The notes beneath the pieces are model-generated. The model worked only from the letters and a program-made list of their open reading frames with translations. It was not told the DNA's origin and searched no databases. DNA of 64,000 nucleotides. Source: Cypionkella aquatica. Its GTDB lineage: Bacteria; Pseudomonadota; Alphaproteobacteria; Rhodobacterales; Rhodobacteraceae. Location of the stretch: the NCBI RefSeq assembly GCF_030161095.1, contig NZ_BSPP01000010.1:372001-436000 (forward strand), in the 5' to 3' direction. The position numbers were made by a program, and so were the translations under genes. Positions 43,945 to 52,543 of this stretch are shown here, one piece after another. How positions within the stretch are numbered: position 1 is the first letter of the stretch; each line of letters begins with the position of its first letter.

Positions 43945-44826
43945 ATGTTCGCAGCTTGCGCCGACCCCAAAGCGATTGAGGGCCTGACTTGGGCCACCTG
44001 CTACCTGACATCGGGCAAGCACCTTGATTTCTATGGCTCTTTTATCACCGTCCTGCTGCTGCTGGCGATCACCGCCCCGGTGGCGATGGCGCTTGGCTTT
44101 GGCGGTGCGATGGCCGCGCGCAGCCAGATCACGCCGCTGCGCTGGTTCGGCAAAGCCTATAGCGCGATGGTGCGCGGCGTGCCCGATATCGTTTATTTCC
44201 TGTTTTTCGTCATCGCGCTGGATCAGGGCATCGAATATCTGAACTTCCTGCGCGTCTGCCCCGACACCAGCCTTCCGGTGTTTCGCGGCATGGAATTCCA
44301 CGTCTGCCCCGAGGCGAAAGTCCCCCTCTCCACCGCCGCTCCCTTCGTGTTTCAGGCCTACAATTTTGGCATTGCGGTGATCACCTTCGCCATCGTGTTC
44401 GGCGCATTCGTCGCCAATGTGATCTATGGCGCGATGCAAGCCGTTCCCCGCGCGCAACTGGAAACAGCCGAGGCTTATGGCATGTCGCAAGGCCAGGTCT
44501 TCCGCCGGGTGCTGGTGCCGCAAATGTGGACCTATGCCTTGCCCGGCCTGACCAACCTGTGGATGATCCTGATCAAAGCCACGCCCTTGCTTTTCTTGCT
44601 GTCGGTCAAGGATATCGTCTATTACGCCCGCGAATTGGGCGGCACTAAGACCCAAGCCTATGATTACCCACACCCCGATTGGCGGCTTTATTACTTCCTT
44701 GGCCTTCTGGTGTTCTACCTGTTGATGACGAAACTGTCCGAAATCGTGCTGTCCCGCATCGCCAACCGCCTGTCAAAAGGTCAAGCTACCGCCGCAGGCG
44801 AAGCGATGCGAAAGGCCACGATATGA
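43945..44826 (+). CDS. HisQ-type ABC transporter permease
   Basis: 293 residues, about five membrane segments. The EAA loop is ETAEAYGMSQGQVFRRVLVP. It is longer than enteric HisQ because of an insertion with Cys residues (RVCPDTSLPVFRG, FHVCPEAKV, about residues 105-130) in a periplasmic loop, which could form a disulfide. The N-terminus also has two Cys (CADPK, TCYLTSG). The stop overlaps the next permease gene (ATGA). Confidence 0.88.
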   Translation: MFAACADPKAIEGLTWATCYLTSGKHLDFYGSFITVLLLLAITAPVAMALGFGGAMAARSQITPLRWFGKAYSAMVRGVPDIVYFLFFVIALDQGIEYLNFLRVCPDTSLPVFRGMEFHVCPEAKVPLSTAAPFVFQAYNFGIAVITFAIVFGAFVANVIYGAMQAVPRAQLETAEAYGMSQGQVFRRVLVPQMWTYALPGLTNLWMILIKATPLLFLLSVKDIVYYARELGGTKTQAYDYPHPDWRLYYFLGLLVFYLLMTKLSEIVLSRIANRLSKGQATAAGEAMRKATI

Positions 44827-45650
44827 GCTGCTGGGAAACCTTCACCGATTACGCCCTGCGCTCGATCGGCATCGGCGCGAAACTTCTGCCGAAGGCCGAT
44901 TTCACCCTTTGCCAACAGTTCACCCTGATCGGCTCGGGCCTGATCTGGAACGTGTATTTCGGGGCTATGGCGCTGCTGTTCGGATTCTTTCTGGCCAATG
45001 CGCTGGCCTTGGCGCGTATCGCCCATAGCCCTTGGGTACGCAAACCTGCCGAATGGTTCGTCTTTGTGTTTCGCGGCTCGCCCCTGTTCATCCAGTTCTT
45101 CCTCGCCTATGAAATGCTGGTGATGCTGCCCCGGACAGGTATCGAGATTTTCGGCATGACCCTGACCTCCTCTTGGCTGACCAAGGCATGGGCTGGGGCG
45201 CTGATCGTGTTGTTCCTGAACACCGCCGCCTATTCTGCCGAGATTTTCTATGGTGCTTTGCGCTCAATCCCGAAAGGCGATCTTGAGGCTGCCGAGGCTT
45301 ACGGCATCACCGGATGGAACAAATTCCGTCGCATCCAATGGCCAACCATGCTGCGTCTCGCTTGGCCCAGCTATACCAACGAGGCGATTTTTCTGTTTCA
45401 ATCGACGACCTTGGTGTTTTTCTCGGGCTTCCCGGCGCTGAGCCAACGGGGCGATGCGCTATATTACGCCAACTATTTCGCCGACAAGACCTTCAACCCG
45501 TTCATCCCCTATCCCATCGTGGCGATGTACTTCGTCTTGCTGACTTTGGGGGTCATCTGGCTGTTTGGCCGCCTGAACCGCCACCTCAACCGCCACTTGC
45601 CGCAAAACATCCGCAGCAGAATTCGCTTGCGTCCTCAGCTTATCCGATAG
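44823..45650 (+). CDS. HisM-type ABC transporter permease
   Basis: 275 residues from ATG 44823, which overlaps the previous stop by four bases; the frame is open earlier but internal to the other permease. About five membrane segments and the EAA loop EAAEAYGITGWNKFRRIQWP. FVFRGSPLFIQFFLAYEML is typical of HisM. It pairs with the upstream HisQ-type protein. Confidence 0.9.
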   Translation: MSCWETFTDYALRSIGIGAKLLPKADFTLCQQFTLIGSGLIWNVYFGAMALLFGFFLANALALARIAHSPWVRKPAEWFVFVFRGSPLFIQFFLAYEMLVMLPRTGIEIFGMTLTSSWLTKAWAGALIVLFLNTAAYSAEIFYGALRSIPKGDLEAAEAYGITGWNKFRRIQWPTMLRLAWPSYTNEAIFLFQSTTLVFFSGFPALSQRGDALYYANYFADKTFNPFIPYPIVAMYFVLLTLGVIWLFGRLNRHLNRHLPQNIRSRIRLRPQLIR

Positions 45651-45657
45651 TAAACTG

Positions 45658-45671
45658 AATTTGATCAAATT
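45658..45671. promoter_or_regulatory. AT-rich 14-base palindrome upstream of the Puu-like operon
   Basis: AATTTGATCAAATT is a perfect palindrome eight bases after the HisM-type gene stop and 120 bases before the first glutamine-synthetase-like gene. TTGATC within it could serve as a -35 box, with TATCGT 15 bases on. A site for a LysR-, GntR- or Lrp-type regulator is possible; it does not fit the FNR consensus, which needs a four-base spacer. Confidence 0.4.
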
Positions 45672-45790
45672 GCGGGACTGCTATCGTGGCAGCCGCCGGG
45701 ATCACAAAAAAGGATAGGATCAAGGGCATGATCCAATCTGTCCGCTGGCCTTTGGCAAGTGTGGGCGGCGTCATGCCTTCCTGATGTGAA

Positions 45791-47131
45791 ATGATGAAAG
45801 ACTGGCTGAGAAAGCATCCCGACGTGCGCACCATTCGGGTGGCCGCGGCGGATTTGAACGGGCAAGCCCGTGGCAAACGCGTGCCTGCGCGCTTTGCGGA
45901 TAATGTGGTGAAAAGCGGCACGCGGTTTCCGTTTTCTGTGCTGAACCTCGACATCTGGGGCGAAGATATTGACGACAGCCCGCTGGTATTTGAGCAAGGC
46001 GACCAAGACGGCATCCTGAAGCCGACCGAGCGCGGCTTTATGCCGATGCCGTGGCTGGAGGCGCCGACAGCACTGCTGCCGATCTGGATGTTCCGTGAAA
46101 ACGGCACGCCCTATGAAGGCGATCCGCGCCACGCGCTGGCGACGGTGGTGAACCGCTTCAAGGCCAAAGGGCTGACCCCGGTTTGCGCGATGGAGCTGGA
46201 ATTTTTCCTGATCGACGATAGCGGCAAGAACCTGCAAGCCCCCGCCTCGCCCCGTTCCGGCAAAGTGCGTAAGGCGGCAGAAACCCTGTCGATCCGGGCA
46301 CTTGACGCCTTCGACACGTTCTTCACCGACCTCTACGACGCCTGCGAAGCGATGGACATTCCCGCCGACACCACCACCTCGGAAACCGGTTTGGGGCAGT
46401 TTGAGGTCAATCTGATGCACTGCGACGACGCCTTGCGCGCCGCCGATGATGCGTGGTTGTTCAAGATGCTCGTCAAGGGTCTGGCCCGTCGCCACGGCTT
46501 TGCCGCCAGCTTCATGGCCAAGCCATACCCGGAATATTCCGGCTCGGGTCTGCATACCCATTTCAGCGTGATTGACGAAAAAGGCGACAACGTGTTCGAC
46601 TCGGGCGGCCCGAAAGGCACCGCGATGATGAAGAACGCCGTCGCGGGTTGCCTGAATGCGATGCACGATTCCGCGCTGATTTTCGCGCCACACCAGAACT
46701 CTTACGAACGGCTGGTGCCCGGCAAACACGCCCCCACCGCCATCGCTTGGGGCTATGAAAACCGCACCGCTGCCATCCGCATCCCCGCAGGCAACCCCGC
46801 CGCGCGCCGCATTGAACACCGCGTCGCGGGTGGCGATGTGAACCCCTATCTGATGCTGGCAGCCATCTTGGGCGCTGCGCTGGACGGCATCGAGAATCAG
46901 ATGGAGGCCCCCAGCCCCATCGTCGGAAACGCCTATGCCGTCGAAGGTCTGGGGCAGATTCCAACCAGCTGGGAAGCCGCGATTGACGCGATGGAGCAAT
47001 CCGAAATCGTATCGCGTTTCATCCACCCCGAGCTGATCAAGAACCTCGTCTCGACCAAACGGCAAGAGCTGCACTATATCGGCGAACTCACCGCGGCCGA
47101 GCGGATCGAACTCTACCTCGATACCGTGTAA
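45791..47131 (+). CDS. Glutamine synthetase family protein, gamma-glutamylpolyamine synthetase-like (1)
   Basis: 446 residues of the GS III/PuuA-like branch. Core motifs: AMELEFFLID, ETGLGQFEVNL, SGSGLHTHFSV (the ATP/Glu region), NSYERLVPGKHAP and ENRTAAIRIP. The branch ligates glutamate to an amine such as putrescine with ATP. Neighbouring amidotransferase and FAD-oxidoreductase genes match the gamma-glutamylated putrescine pathway (PuuA, PuuD, PuuB). Ligand specificity cannot be read. The ribosome site is weak; ATG 45791 is followed at once by a second ATG. A paired palindrome follows the stop. Confidence 0.88.
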   Translation: MMKDWLRKHPDVRTIRVAAADLNGQARGKRVPARFADNVVKSGTRFPFSVLNLDIWGEDIDDSPLVFEQGDQDGILKPTERGFMPMPWLEAPTALLPIWMFRENGTPYEGDPRHALATVVNRFKAKGLTPVCAMELEFFLIDDSGKNLQAPASPRSGKVRKAAETLSIRALDAFDTFFTDLYDACEAMDIPADTTTSETGLGQFEVNLMHCDDALRAADDAWLFKMLVKGLARRHGFAASFMAKPYPEYSGSGLHTHFSVIDEKGDNVFDSGGPKGTAMMKNAVAGCLNAMHDSALIFAPHQNSYERLVPGKHAPTAIAWGYENRTAAIRIPAGNPAARRIEHRVAGGDVNPYLMLAAILGAALDGIENQMEAPSPIVGNAYAVEGLGQIPTSWEAAIDAMEQSEIVSRFIHPELIKNLVSTKRQELHYIGELTAAERIELYLDTV

Positions 47132-47132
47132 G

Positions 47133-47175
47133 CGAAATTCGCGCGAATTTCGGCACGATTTCCGCGCGGAAATCG
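47133..47175. repeat. Paired 20-base palindromes (copy A)
   Basis: CGAAATTCGCGCGAATTTCG at 47133-47152 and CGATTTCCGCGCGGAAATCG at 47156-47175, each a perfect palindrome, separated by GCA, begin one base after the stop codon of the first glutamine-synthetase-like gene. The same pair in reverse order recurs at 57858-57901. Confidence 0.88.
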
Positions 47176-47271
47176 CCCTGCTTGCCGCGTTCGCAACCTC
47201 ATTCAGCATCCCCTCTTGACCAACCGGGGGGGTGCTGCGCTACCCTGATCCACAGTCAAACCGGACACATC

Positions 47272-47964
47272 ATGCGCATCGGAATCCTACAAACCGGCCT
47301 CGCCCCCGACGTGCTCGTGGAAACCTCGGGCGATTACCCCGACATGTTCGCACGCTTGCTTGCCGGCCACGGCTTCACCTTTCAGACCTTTCGTGTGGTC
47401 GAAGGCGAATTTCCGGCCTCGGTCGCCGACTGTGATGGCTGGCTTATCACCGGATCCCGCCACGGCGCCTATGAAGACCATGCGTGGATTCCGCCGTTGG
47501 AAAACTTCATCCGTGACGCCTATGCCGCCCATGTTCCGATGGTCGGCATCTGCTTTGGGCATCAAATCATCGCGCAAGCCATGGGTGGCCGTGTGGAGCG
47601 TTTTGCCAAAGGCTGGGCCATCGGTGCCACCGACTACGATTTCGACGGTCAGCACATCACGCTGAACGCCTGGCACCGCGATCAGGTCACCGAAAAACCT
47701 GCCAATGCCAAGGTCTTGGCCTCAAATGATTTCTGCACCAACGCCGCGCTGATCTACGATGATCGCATGCTGACCGTGCAGGCCCATCCAGAATTTCGTC
47801 CCGAATTCATTGATGGCTTGATGCACACTCGGGGCAAAGGTCTGGTCCCCGACGAGGTCATGGCGGCAGCCGCAGACCGGCTGTCAGACCCGATCCAGGA
47901 CCAGACGATGGCGGATAAAATCGCCGCGTTCTTCAAGGCCAAAAGACACAACGTCCCCGCCTAG
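47272..47964 (+). CDS. Class I glutamine amidotransferase-like hydrolase (PuuD-like context)
   Basis: 230 residues from ATG 47272. Class I GATase triad: Cys in VGICFGHQIIAQA, His in VQAHPEFRPEF and the nearby Glu. DGWLITGSRHGAYED is the oxyanion region. In this operon it probably hydrolyses gamma-glutamyl amides, releasing the carbon chain from glutamate as PuuD does, but it is closer in form to the GMP-synthase-like stand-alone GATases than to E. coli PuuD, so this is inferred from context. The frame is open upstream without a good start. Confidence 0.83.
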   Translation: MRIGILQTGLAPDVLVETSGDYPDMFARLLAGHGFTFQTFRVVEGEFPASVADCDGWLITGSRHGAYEDHAWIPPLENFIRDAYAAHVPMVGICFGHQIIAQAMGGRVERFAKGWAIGATDYDFDGQHITLNAWHRDQVTEKPANAKVLASNDFCTNAALIYDDRMLTVQAHPEFRPEFIDGLMHTRGKGLVPDEVMAAAADRLSDPIQDQTMADKIAAFFKAKRHNVPA

Positions 47965-48000
47965 ACCGACGGGGTTAACCCGAACCAACAGTGTGATAAA

Positions 48001-49356
48001 ATGTCCAAATGGACCGACCAACTGCCAGAGGCAGCCCGCAACTACATCGGCGATCGCCGGGTGGACGAAGTCGAATGTGTGATCGGTGACATCGCTGGCG
48101 TCGCGCGCGGCAAAGCCATGCCCGCAGGCAAATTTGCCCATCAGGCCAACTACTTCCTGCCAAACTCGATCTTTCTGCAGACCATCACCGGCGAATGGGC
48201 CGACAATCCCTTCGATGCTTTCACCGAGCCGGACATGATTCTGGAGCCTGATTTCACCACCGCCACCGCCGCCCCTTGGACCGCAGATGTGACGCTGCAA
48301 GTCATCCACGACGCCAAGGATCAGCAGGGCAACCTTGTGCCGTTCGCGCCCCGCAACGTGCTGCGCCGCATCGTTGATCTCTATGCCGCCCAAGGCTGGA
48401 CGCCCGTGGTCGCGCCTGAGATGGAATTTTTCCTGACCGCCCGCAACATTGACCCCAACCAGCCGGTGATCCCGCCGATGGGCAGATCAGGCCGCCGCGC
48501 TGCCGGCAAGCAGGCCTATAGCCTGTCGGCGATTGACGAATACGGCAAGGTCATCGACGACATCTACGACTTTGCCGAGGCGCAAGGTCTTGAAATTGAT
48601 GGCATCCTGCAAGAAGGCGGCGCGGGCCAGATCGAGCTGAACCTCGCCCACGGCGATCCCATTCGTCTGGCGGACGATGTGTTTTTCTTCAAACGCCTGA
48701 TCCGTGAAGCCGCCCTGCGCCACGATTGCTTTGCCACGTTCATGGCGAAACCAATCGCCGGAGAGCCCGGCTCTGCCATGCATATCCACACCTCGGTGGT
48801 CGATAGCAAAACTGGCAAGAACATCTTCTCGGATAAAAAGGGTGGCGAGACCGAAGCCTTCCTGCACTTCATCGCCGGGATGCAGAACCATCTGACCGGG
48901 GCCATCGCCCTGATTGCGCCCTATGTGAACTCTTATCGCCGCTATGTGCCGGATTTTGCAGCGCCGATTAACCTTGAATGGGGCCGCGACAACCGCACCA
49001 CCGGCCTGCGCATCCCGATCAGCAGCCCGGCGGGTCGTCGGGTGGAAAACCGCCTGCCGGGGATGGATTGCAACCCCTATCTGGGGATCGCGGCGACCCT
49101 TGCTTGCGGCTATCTGGGCTTGATGGCGAAAAAACACCCGCGCCCGGAATTCAGCGGTTCCGCCTATATCGACAGCGACGATATCCCGGTCAACCTGGGC
49201 GACGCGCTTGATCTTCTCGAAGAGGATAAAGCCCTGTGCGAGGTGATGGGCCCTGAATTCGTAGCGGTCTACGATTCAGTAAAACGCAATGAATACAAAG
49301 AGTTCCTGCAAGTCATCAGCCCGTGGGAACGCGAACATTTGTTGTTGAACGTATAA
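48001..49356 (+). CDS. Glutamine synthetase family protein, gamma-glutamylpolyamine synthetase-like (2)
   Basis: 451 residues, a second, clearly diverged PuuA-like enzyme. Motifs: APEMEFFLTARN, EGGAGQIELNLAHG, GSAMHIHTSVVD, NSYRRYVPDFAAP, WGRDNRTTGLRIP and GRRVENRLPGMD. Two GS-like ligases in one operon suggest different amine substrates (for example a diamine and a longer polyamine or an ethanolamine-like compound) or a hetero-oligomer. The FAD oxidoreductase starts only one base after its stop. Confidence 0.9.
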   Translation: MSKWTDQLPEAARNYIGDRRVDEVECVIGDIAGVARGKAMPAGKFAHQANYFLPNSIFLQTITGEWADNPFDAFTEPDMILEPDFTTATAAPWTADVTLQVIHDAKDQQGNLVPFAPRNVLRRIVDLYAAQGWTPVVAPEMEFFLTARNIDPNQPVIPPMGRSGRRAAGKQAYSLSAIDEYGKVIDDIYDFAEAQGLEIDGILQEGGAGQIELNLAHGDPIRLADDVFFFKRLIREAALRHDCFATFMAKPIAGEPGSAMHIHTSVVDSKTGKNIFSDKKGGETEAFLHFIAGMQNHLTGAIALIAPYVNSYRRYVPDFAAPINLEWGRDNRTTGLRIPISSPAGRRVENRLPGMDCNPYLGIAATLACGYLGLMAKKHPRPEFSGSAYIDSDDIPVNLGDALDLLEEDKALCEVMGPEFVAVYDSVKRNEYKEFLQVISPWEREHLLLNV

Positions 49357-49357
49357 G

Positions 49358-50659
49358 ATGAACCTGCTGCATGCCAATGATCAGGCGGGGGCCTATCCCC
49401 CGTCTTACTACGCCGCCACCCGCACGCCGCTGGCCGAGTTTCCCGCGCTGCAAGGCCAGATCCAAGCCGATGTCTGCATCGTCGGCGGCGGCTATACAGG
49501 GCTGTCCGCCGCCTTGCATCTTGCCGAAAAGGGCTATGATGTCGTGCTGCTAGAGGCCCACAAGCTGGCCTTCGGCGCATCGGGGCGCAACGGAGGGCAG
49601 GTAGGCTCGGGCCAGCGTCAGGATCAGGACTGGATCGAGAAAGCCCTTGGCCGGGAAGTCGCCCACAAGCTGTGGGATTTGGCCGAAGAATCAAAGGCTT
49701 TGGTAAAGAACCTCATCCAAAATCATCAAATTCCCGTCACATTCCACCCCGGCATTGCCCACGCCTGTTGGACGGATGTGCAGGTGCGCGATAGCCATGT
49801 CTACGCCGAAAAACTGCACCGCGACTATGGCTACACCCATCTGGAAACCCTTGATCGGGTGGCGATCCAAAATCTGATCGGCTCCAAAGTCTATAAAGGC
49901 GGCGAGATTGACCGCGACGCAGGCCATCTGCATCCGTTGAACTATGCGCTGGGTCTGGCTGCGGCGGCAGCCAAAGCGGGCACGCGGCTGCATGAGCGTT
50001 CGGAAGTCATCCGGATCGACCATGGCGCAACCCCGGTTGTGCATACCGCGACGGGGAAGGTCGTGGCCAAGCAGTTGATCCTCGCCTGCAACGGCTATCT
50101 CGGCAATCTTGCGCCAAATGTTGCGGCAAAAGTCATGCCGATCAACAACTTCATCCTCGCAACTGAACCTTTGGGGGATCGTGCCAAGGACATCCTCAGC
50201 CAGCCCATTGCTGTGGCTGATACCAAATTCGTGGTGAATTACTGGCGGCTGTCCGAGGACAATCGCCTGTTGTTTGGCGGCGGCGAATCCTACGGCTATC
50301 GCTTTCCCGACATCATCAAGACCACTTCGAAACCGATGCTGGAAGTCTATCCGCAGCTGAAAGGCACCAAGATCGACTATGCTTGGGGTGGGACTTTGGC
50401 GATCACGATGAACCGGATGCCGTGCTTTACCCGGCCCTATCCCAACACGCTGTCGGCTTCGGGCTATTCGGGGCATGGCGTTGCCATGGCGACTTTGGCA
50501 GGCAAGATCCTTGCCGAAGCAACCGCCGCGCAGTCTGAACGGTTTGATCTGATGGCCAGCTTGCCGCAGCAGCGGTTTCCGGGTGGGGCGGCGCTGCGCT
50601 GGCCGCTGCTGGTGCTGGCGATGACATGGTATGGCATGCGCGACCGACTGGGGATCTAG
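49358..50659 (+). CDS. FAD-dependent oxidoreductase, PuuB-like
   Basis: 433 residues of the DAO family. DVCIVGGGYTGLSAALHLA is the FAD Rossmann motif, GASGRNGGQVGSGQRQDQD the flavin-contact region, and SGYSGHGVAMATLAGK the C-terminal FAD motif. This matches gamma-glutamylputrescine oxidase PuuB, which oxidises the amine to an aldehyde with H2O2 release. Directly coupled to the second GS-like gene (one-base gap). An aldehyde dehydrogenase (PuuC) is not in the window. Confidence 0.9.
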   Translation: MNLLHANDQAGAYPPSYYAATRTPLAEFPALQGQIQADVCIVGGGYTGLSAALHLAEKGYDVVLLEAHKLAFGASGRNGGQVGSGQRQDQDWIEKALGREVAHKLWDLAEESKALVKNLIQNHQIPVTFHPGIAHACWTDVQVRDSHVYAEKLHRDYGYTHLETLDRVAIQNLIGSKVYKGGEIDRDAGHLHPLNYALGLAAAAAKAGTRLHERSEVIRIDHGATPVVHTATGKVVAKQLILACNGYLGNLAPNVAAKVMPINNFILATEPLGDRAKDILSQPIAVADTKFVVNYWRLSEDNRLLFGGGESYGYRFPDIIKTTSKPMLEVYPQLKGTKIDYAWGGTLAITMNRMPCFTRPYPNTLSASGYSGHGVAMATLAGKILAEATAAQSERFDLMASLPQQRFPGGAALRWPLLVLAMTWYGMRDRLGI

Positions 50660-50832
50660 GGTAAATTGCGCTGAAAACCTGTGGCAAACCACGCGGCCAG
50701 CCTGCAAAGCCGCGTGGAAACAGGCAAAACTCACCGCGTCGTCGGCGGATTTCACCACAAGGCCGCGATTGTCACTAGCCTGTCACCAATCCAGAGTCTA
50801 AAGCTTTCCTGAAGAAGAGTTTAAGGAAAGCT

Positions 50833-52065
50833 GTGATCATGGCTGCTGCGCAAAGTCTCTCTGCCCAAACCGCCCCGCAAACCCACGATGCCGAACCCAT
50901 CCCCGAAGCCTGCCGCGCCGAGATTGACCGCTTGCTCAGCTCTGGCGATCTGTTCCGCTACACCGCTGCCGAGGGTGCGCCGGTAGCTTTGCTGGAAGAA
51001 GAATTTGCCGCCCTGCTGGGCGCGAAATATGCGCTGGCAGTCGCCTCATGTTCCGCCGCGCTGTTTTTGGCGATCAAGGCGCTGGATCTGCCGCGCGGCG
51101 CCACCATCCTGATCCCCGCCTTTACCTTTGCCGCCGTGCCTTCCGCTGTGGTGCACGCCGATTGCACGCCGGTGCTGGTCGAGGTTGGTGAGAATTACCG
51201 CGTCAATATGGTGGATTTCGCCGCCAAACTGGATGGCGCTGCCGCCGTGCTGATCAGCCATATGCGCGGCCACACCTCTGATATGGACGCGATCATGGCG
51301 CTGTGCGACGCGAAGCGCATCCCGGTGATCGAAGACGCCGCCCATAGCCTTGGCACCACTTGGCATGGCAAGAATATCGGCACCATTGGCAAGGTCGGCT
51401 GTTTCAGCTTCCAGTCCTACAAGCTCGTCAATGCGGGCGAAGGTGGCATCCTGATCACCGATGATCCTGAAATCGCCGCCCGCTGCGTGATCATGTCGGG
51501 CGCTTATGAGCAGAACTGGAAGAAACACCCCGGCATGCAGAACAGCTATATGCTGTGGCAAAACAAGCTGCCGCTCTACAATATGCGGATGCAGAACCTG
51601 TCCGCCGCCGTGATCCGCCCGCAGTTGCCGATGGTCGCGGAGCGCGTTGCCAAGGGCCGCGCTGGCCATGACCGCGTCGCAGCCGTGCTGAACGCCAACC
51701 CTTTCCTGACCGTACCGCCCGCCCTGCCCGCCGAGAATCGCGCCCCCGATTCCATCCAGTTCAACCTGACCGGGGCTTGGTCGGATGCGCAGGCCTTTGC
51801 CTTTCAGGCCCATGCCAAACAGCACGGCGTCACTGTGCAGATTTTCGGTCTGACCGAAGGCAACGCGCGCGCCTTCTGGAACTGGGAATTCCTTGGCCCC
51901 GCCCCCGATCTGCCGCAGACCCGTGCGATGCTGATGCGGGCCTGCGATGTGCGCCTGCCCACCCGCCTGACCGAGGCCGAGCTGGATTACATCGCAAACG
52001 CCCTGATTGCCGCCGCCAATGCCGTGAAAGCTCCGGTGAAATCGGCTGCGATGGCCTCTGCCTGA
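50833..52065 (+). CDS. DegT/DnrJ/EryC1/StrS-type aminotransferase
   Basis: 410 residues with a fold-type I PLP layout: FRYTAAEGAPVALLEEEFA, IPAFTFAAVPSAVVHADC, VIEDAAHSLG, and the PLP Lys in FSFQSYKLVNAGEGG (about residue 196). The GEGG after the Lys is diagnostic for the family, which usually aminates keto-sugars. No sugar-nucleotide genes are near; its position after the Puu-like operon hints at another amine substrate. AAGGAAAG lies before GTG 50833; ATG 50839 is the alternative start. Confidence 0.85.
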   Translation: MIMAAAQSLSAQTAPQTHDAEPIPEACRAEIDRLLSSGDLFRYTAAEGAPVALLEEEFAALLGAKYALAVASCSAALFLAIKALDLPRGATILIPAFTFAAVPSAVVHADCTPVLVEVGENYRVNMVDFAAKLDGAAAVLISHMRGHTSDMDAIMALCDAKRIPVIEDAAHSLGTTWHGKNIGTIGKVGCFSFQSYKLVNAGEGGILITDDPEIAARCVIMSGAYEQNWKKHPGMQNSYMLWQNKLPLYNMRMQNLSAAVIRPQLPMVAERVAKGRAGHDRVAAVLNANPFLTVPPALPAENRAPDSIQFNLTGAWSDAQAFAFQAHAKQHGVTVQIFGLTEGNARAFWNWEFLGPAPDLPQTRAMLMRACDVRLPTRLTEAELDYIANALIAAANAVKAPVKSAAMASA

Positions 52066-52161
52066 AGCCAAAAGAAATCAGCGAGATAAATCGCACCGCA
52101 GACTGCATTTCCCTCTTGCAGCCGCGATGTGCCTCGCTTATTTCACCGCCATCCGACGGTT

Positions 52162-52236
52162 GCGGGCGTAGCTCAGGGGTAGAGCATAACCTTGCCAAGG
52201 TTAGGGTCGTGAGTTCGAATCTCATCGCCCGCTCCA
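52162..52236 (+). tRNA. tRNA-Gly (GCC), copy 1
   Basis: 75 nt with encoded CCA. Acceptor GCGGGCG pairs with CGCCCGC, the anticodon stem TAACC/GGTTA encloses loop TTGCCAA (anticodon GCC), and T-arm GTGAG/CTCAT has loop TTCGAAT. Followed by its own terminator. Confidence 0.97.
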
Positions 52237-52246
52237 TCGGAAATCA

Positions 52247-52276
52247 AAAAGGGCGTCCCTGTTGGGGCGCCCTTTT
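52247..52276 (+). terminator. Terminator after tRNA-Gly copy 1
   Basis: AAAAGGGCG (52247-52255) and CGCCCTTTT (52268-52276), with an inner TCCC/GGGG pairing, beginning 11 bases after the tRNA. Confidence 0.85.
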
Positions 52277-52368
52277 GCTTTGGAGCAGGCTGCAAAAATG
52301 CCGCAAAATTCCTTGGAATTACCCCTTGCACCGCCCGACGCACCTCGCTAAACACCGCCCTACGGAGT

Positions 52369-52443
52369 GCGGGCGTAGCTCAGGGGTAGAGCATAACCTT
52401 GCCAAGGTTAGGGTCGTGAGTTCGAATCTCATCGCCCGCTCCA
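52369..52443 (+). tRNA. tRNA-Gly (GCC), copy 2
   Basis: 75 nt, identical to copy 1 over the full gene including CCA, 132 bases downstream. The two are separately terminated; both probably have their own promoters, since the upstream flanks share no obvious sequence beyond a few bases. Confidence 0.97.
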
Positions 52444-52447
52444 GTTT

Positions 52448-52479
52448 CAAAACGGCCGCTCAATCGAGCGGCCGTTTTG
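52448..52479 (+). terminator. Terminator after tRNA-Gly copy 2
   Basis: CAAAACGGCCGCT (52448-52460) and AGCGGCCGTTTTG (52467-52479), a 13-bp perfect stem with loop CAATCG, four bases after the tRNA. Confidence 0.88.
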
Positions 52480-52543
52480 TATTTCAGCCCCAATCTTGGT
52501 AACTCAGTCTTGGTAACTCACGCAGCCTCTTGATTGGAAAAAC

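Noticed and set aside
45658-45671. FNR/Anr site
   Set aside because: FNR needs TTGAT-N4-ATCAA; here the half-sites touch without a spacer.
47133-47175. Paired palindromes as a CRISPR-like or terminator structure
   Set aside because: Only one unit per locus, no spacers, and no T-runs after either palindrome.
45665-47209. 514-residue minus-strand ORF opposite the first glutamine-synthetase-like gene
   Set aside because: Spans the intergenic palindromes and lacks any recognised domain; the plus-strand gene is well supported.
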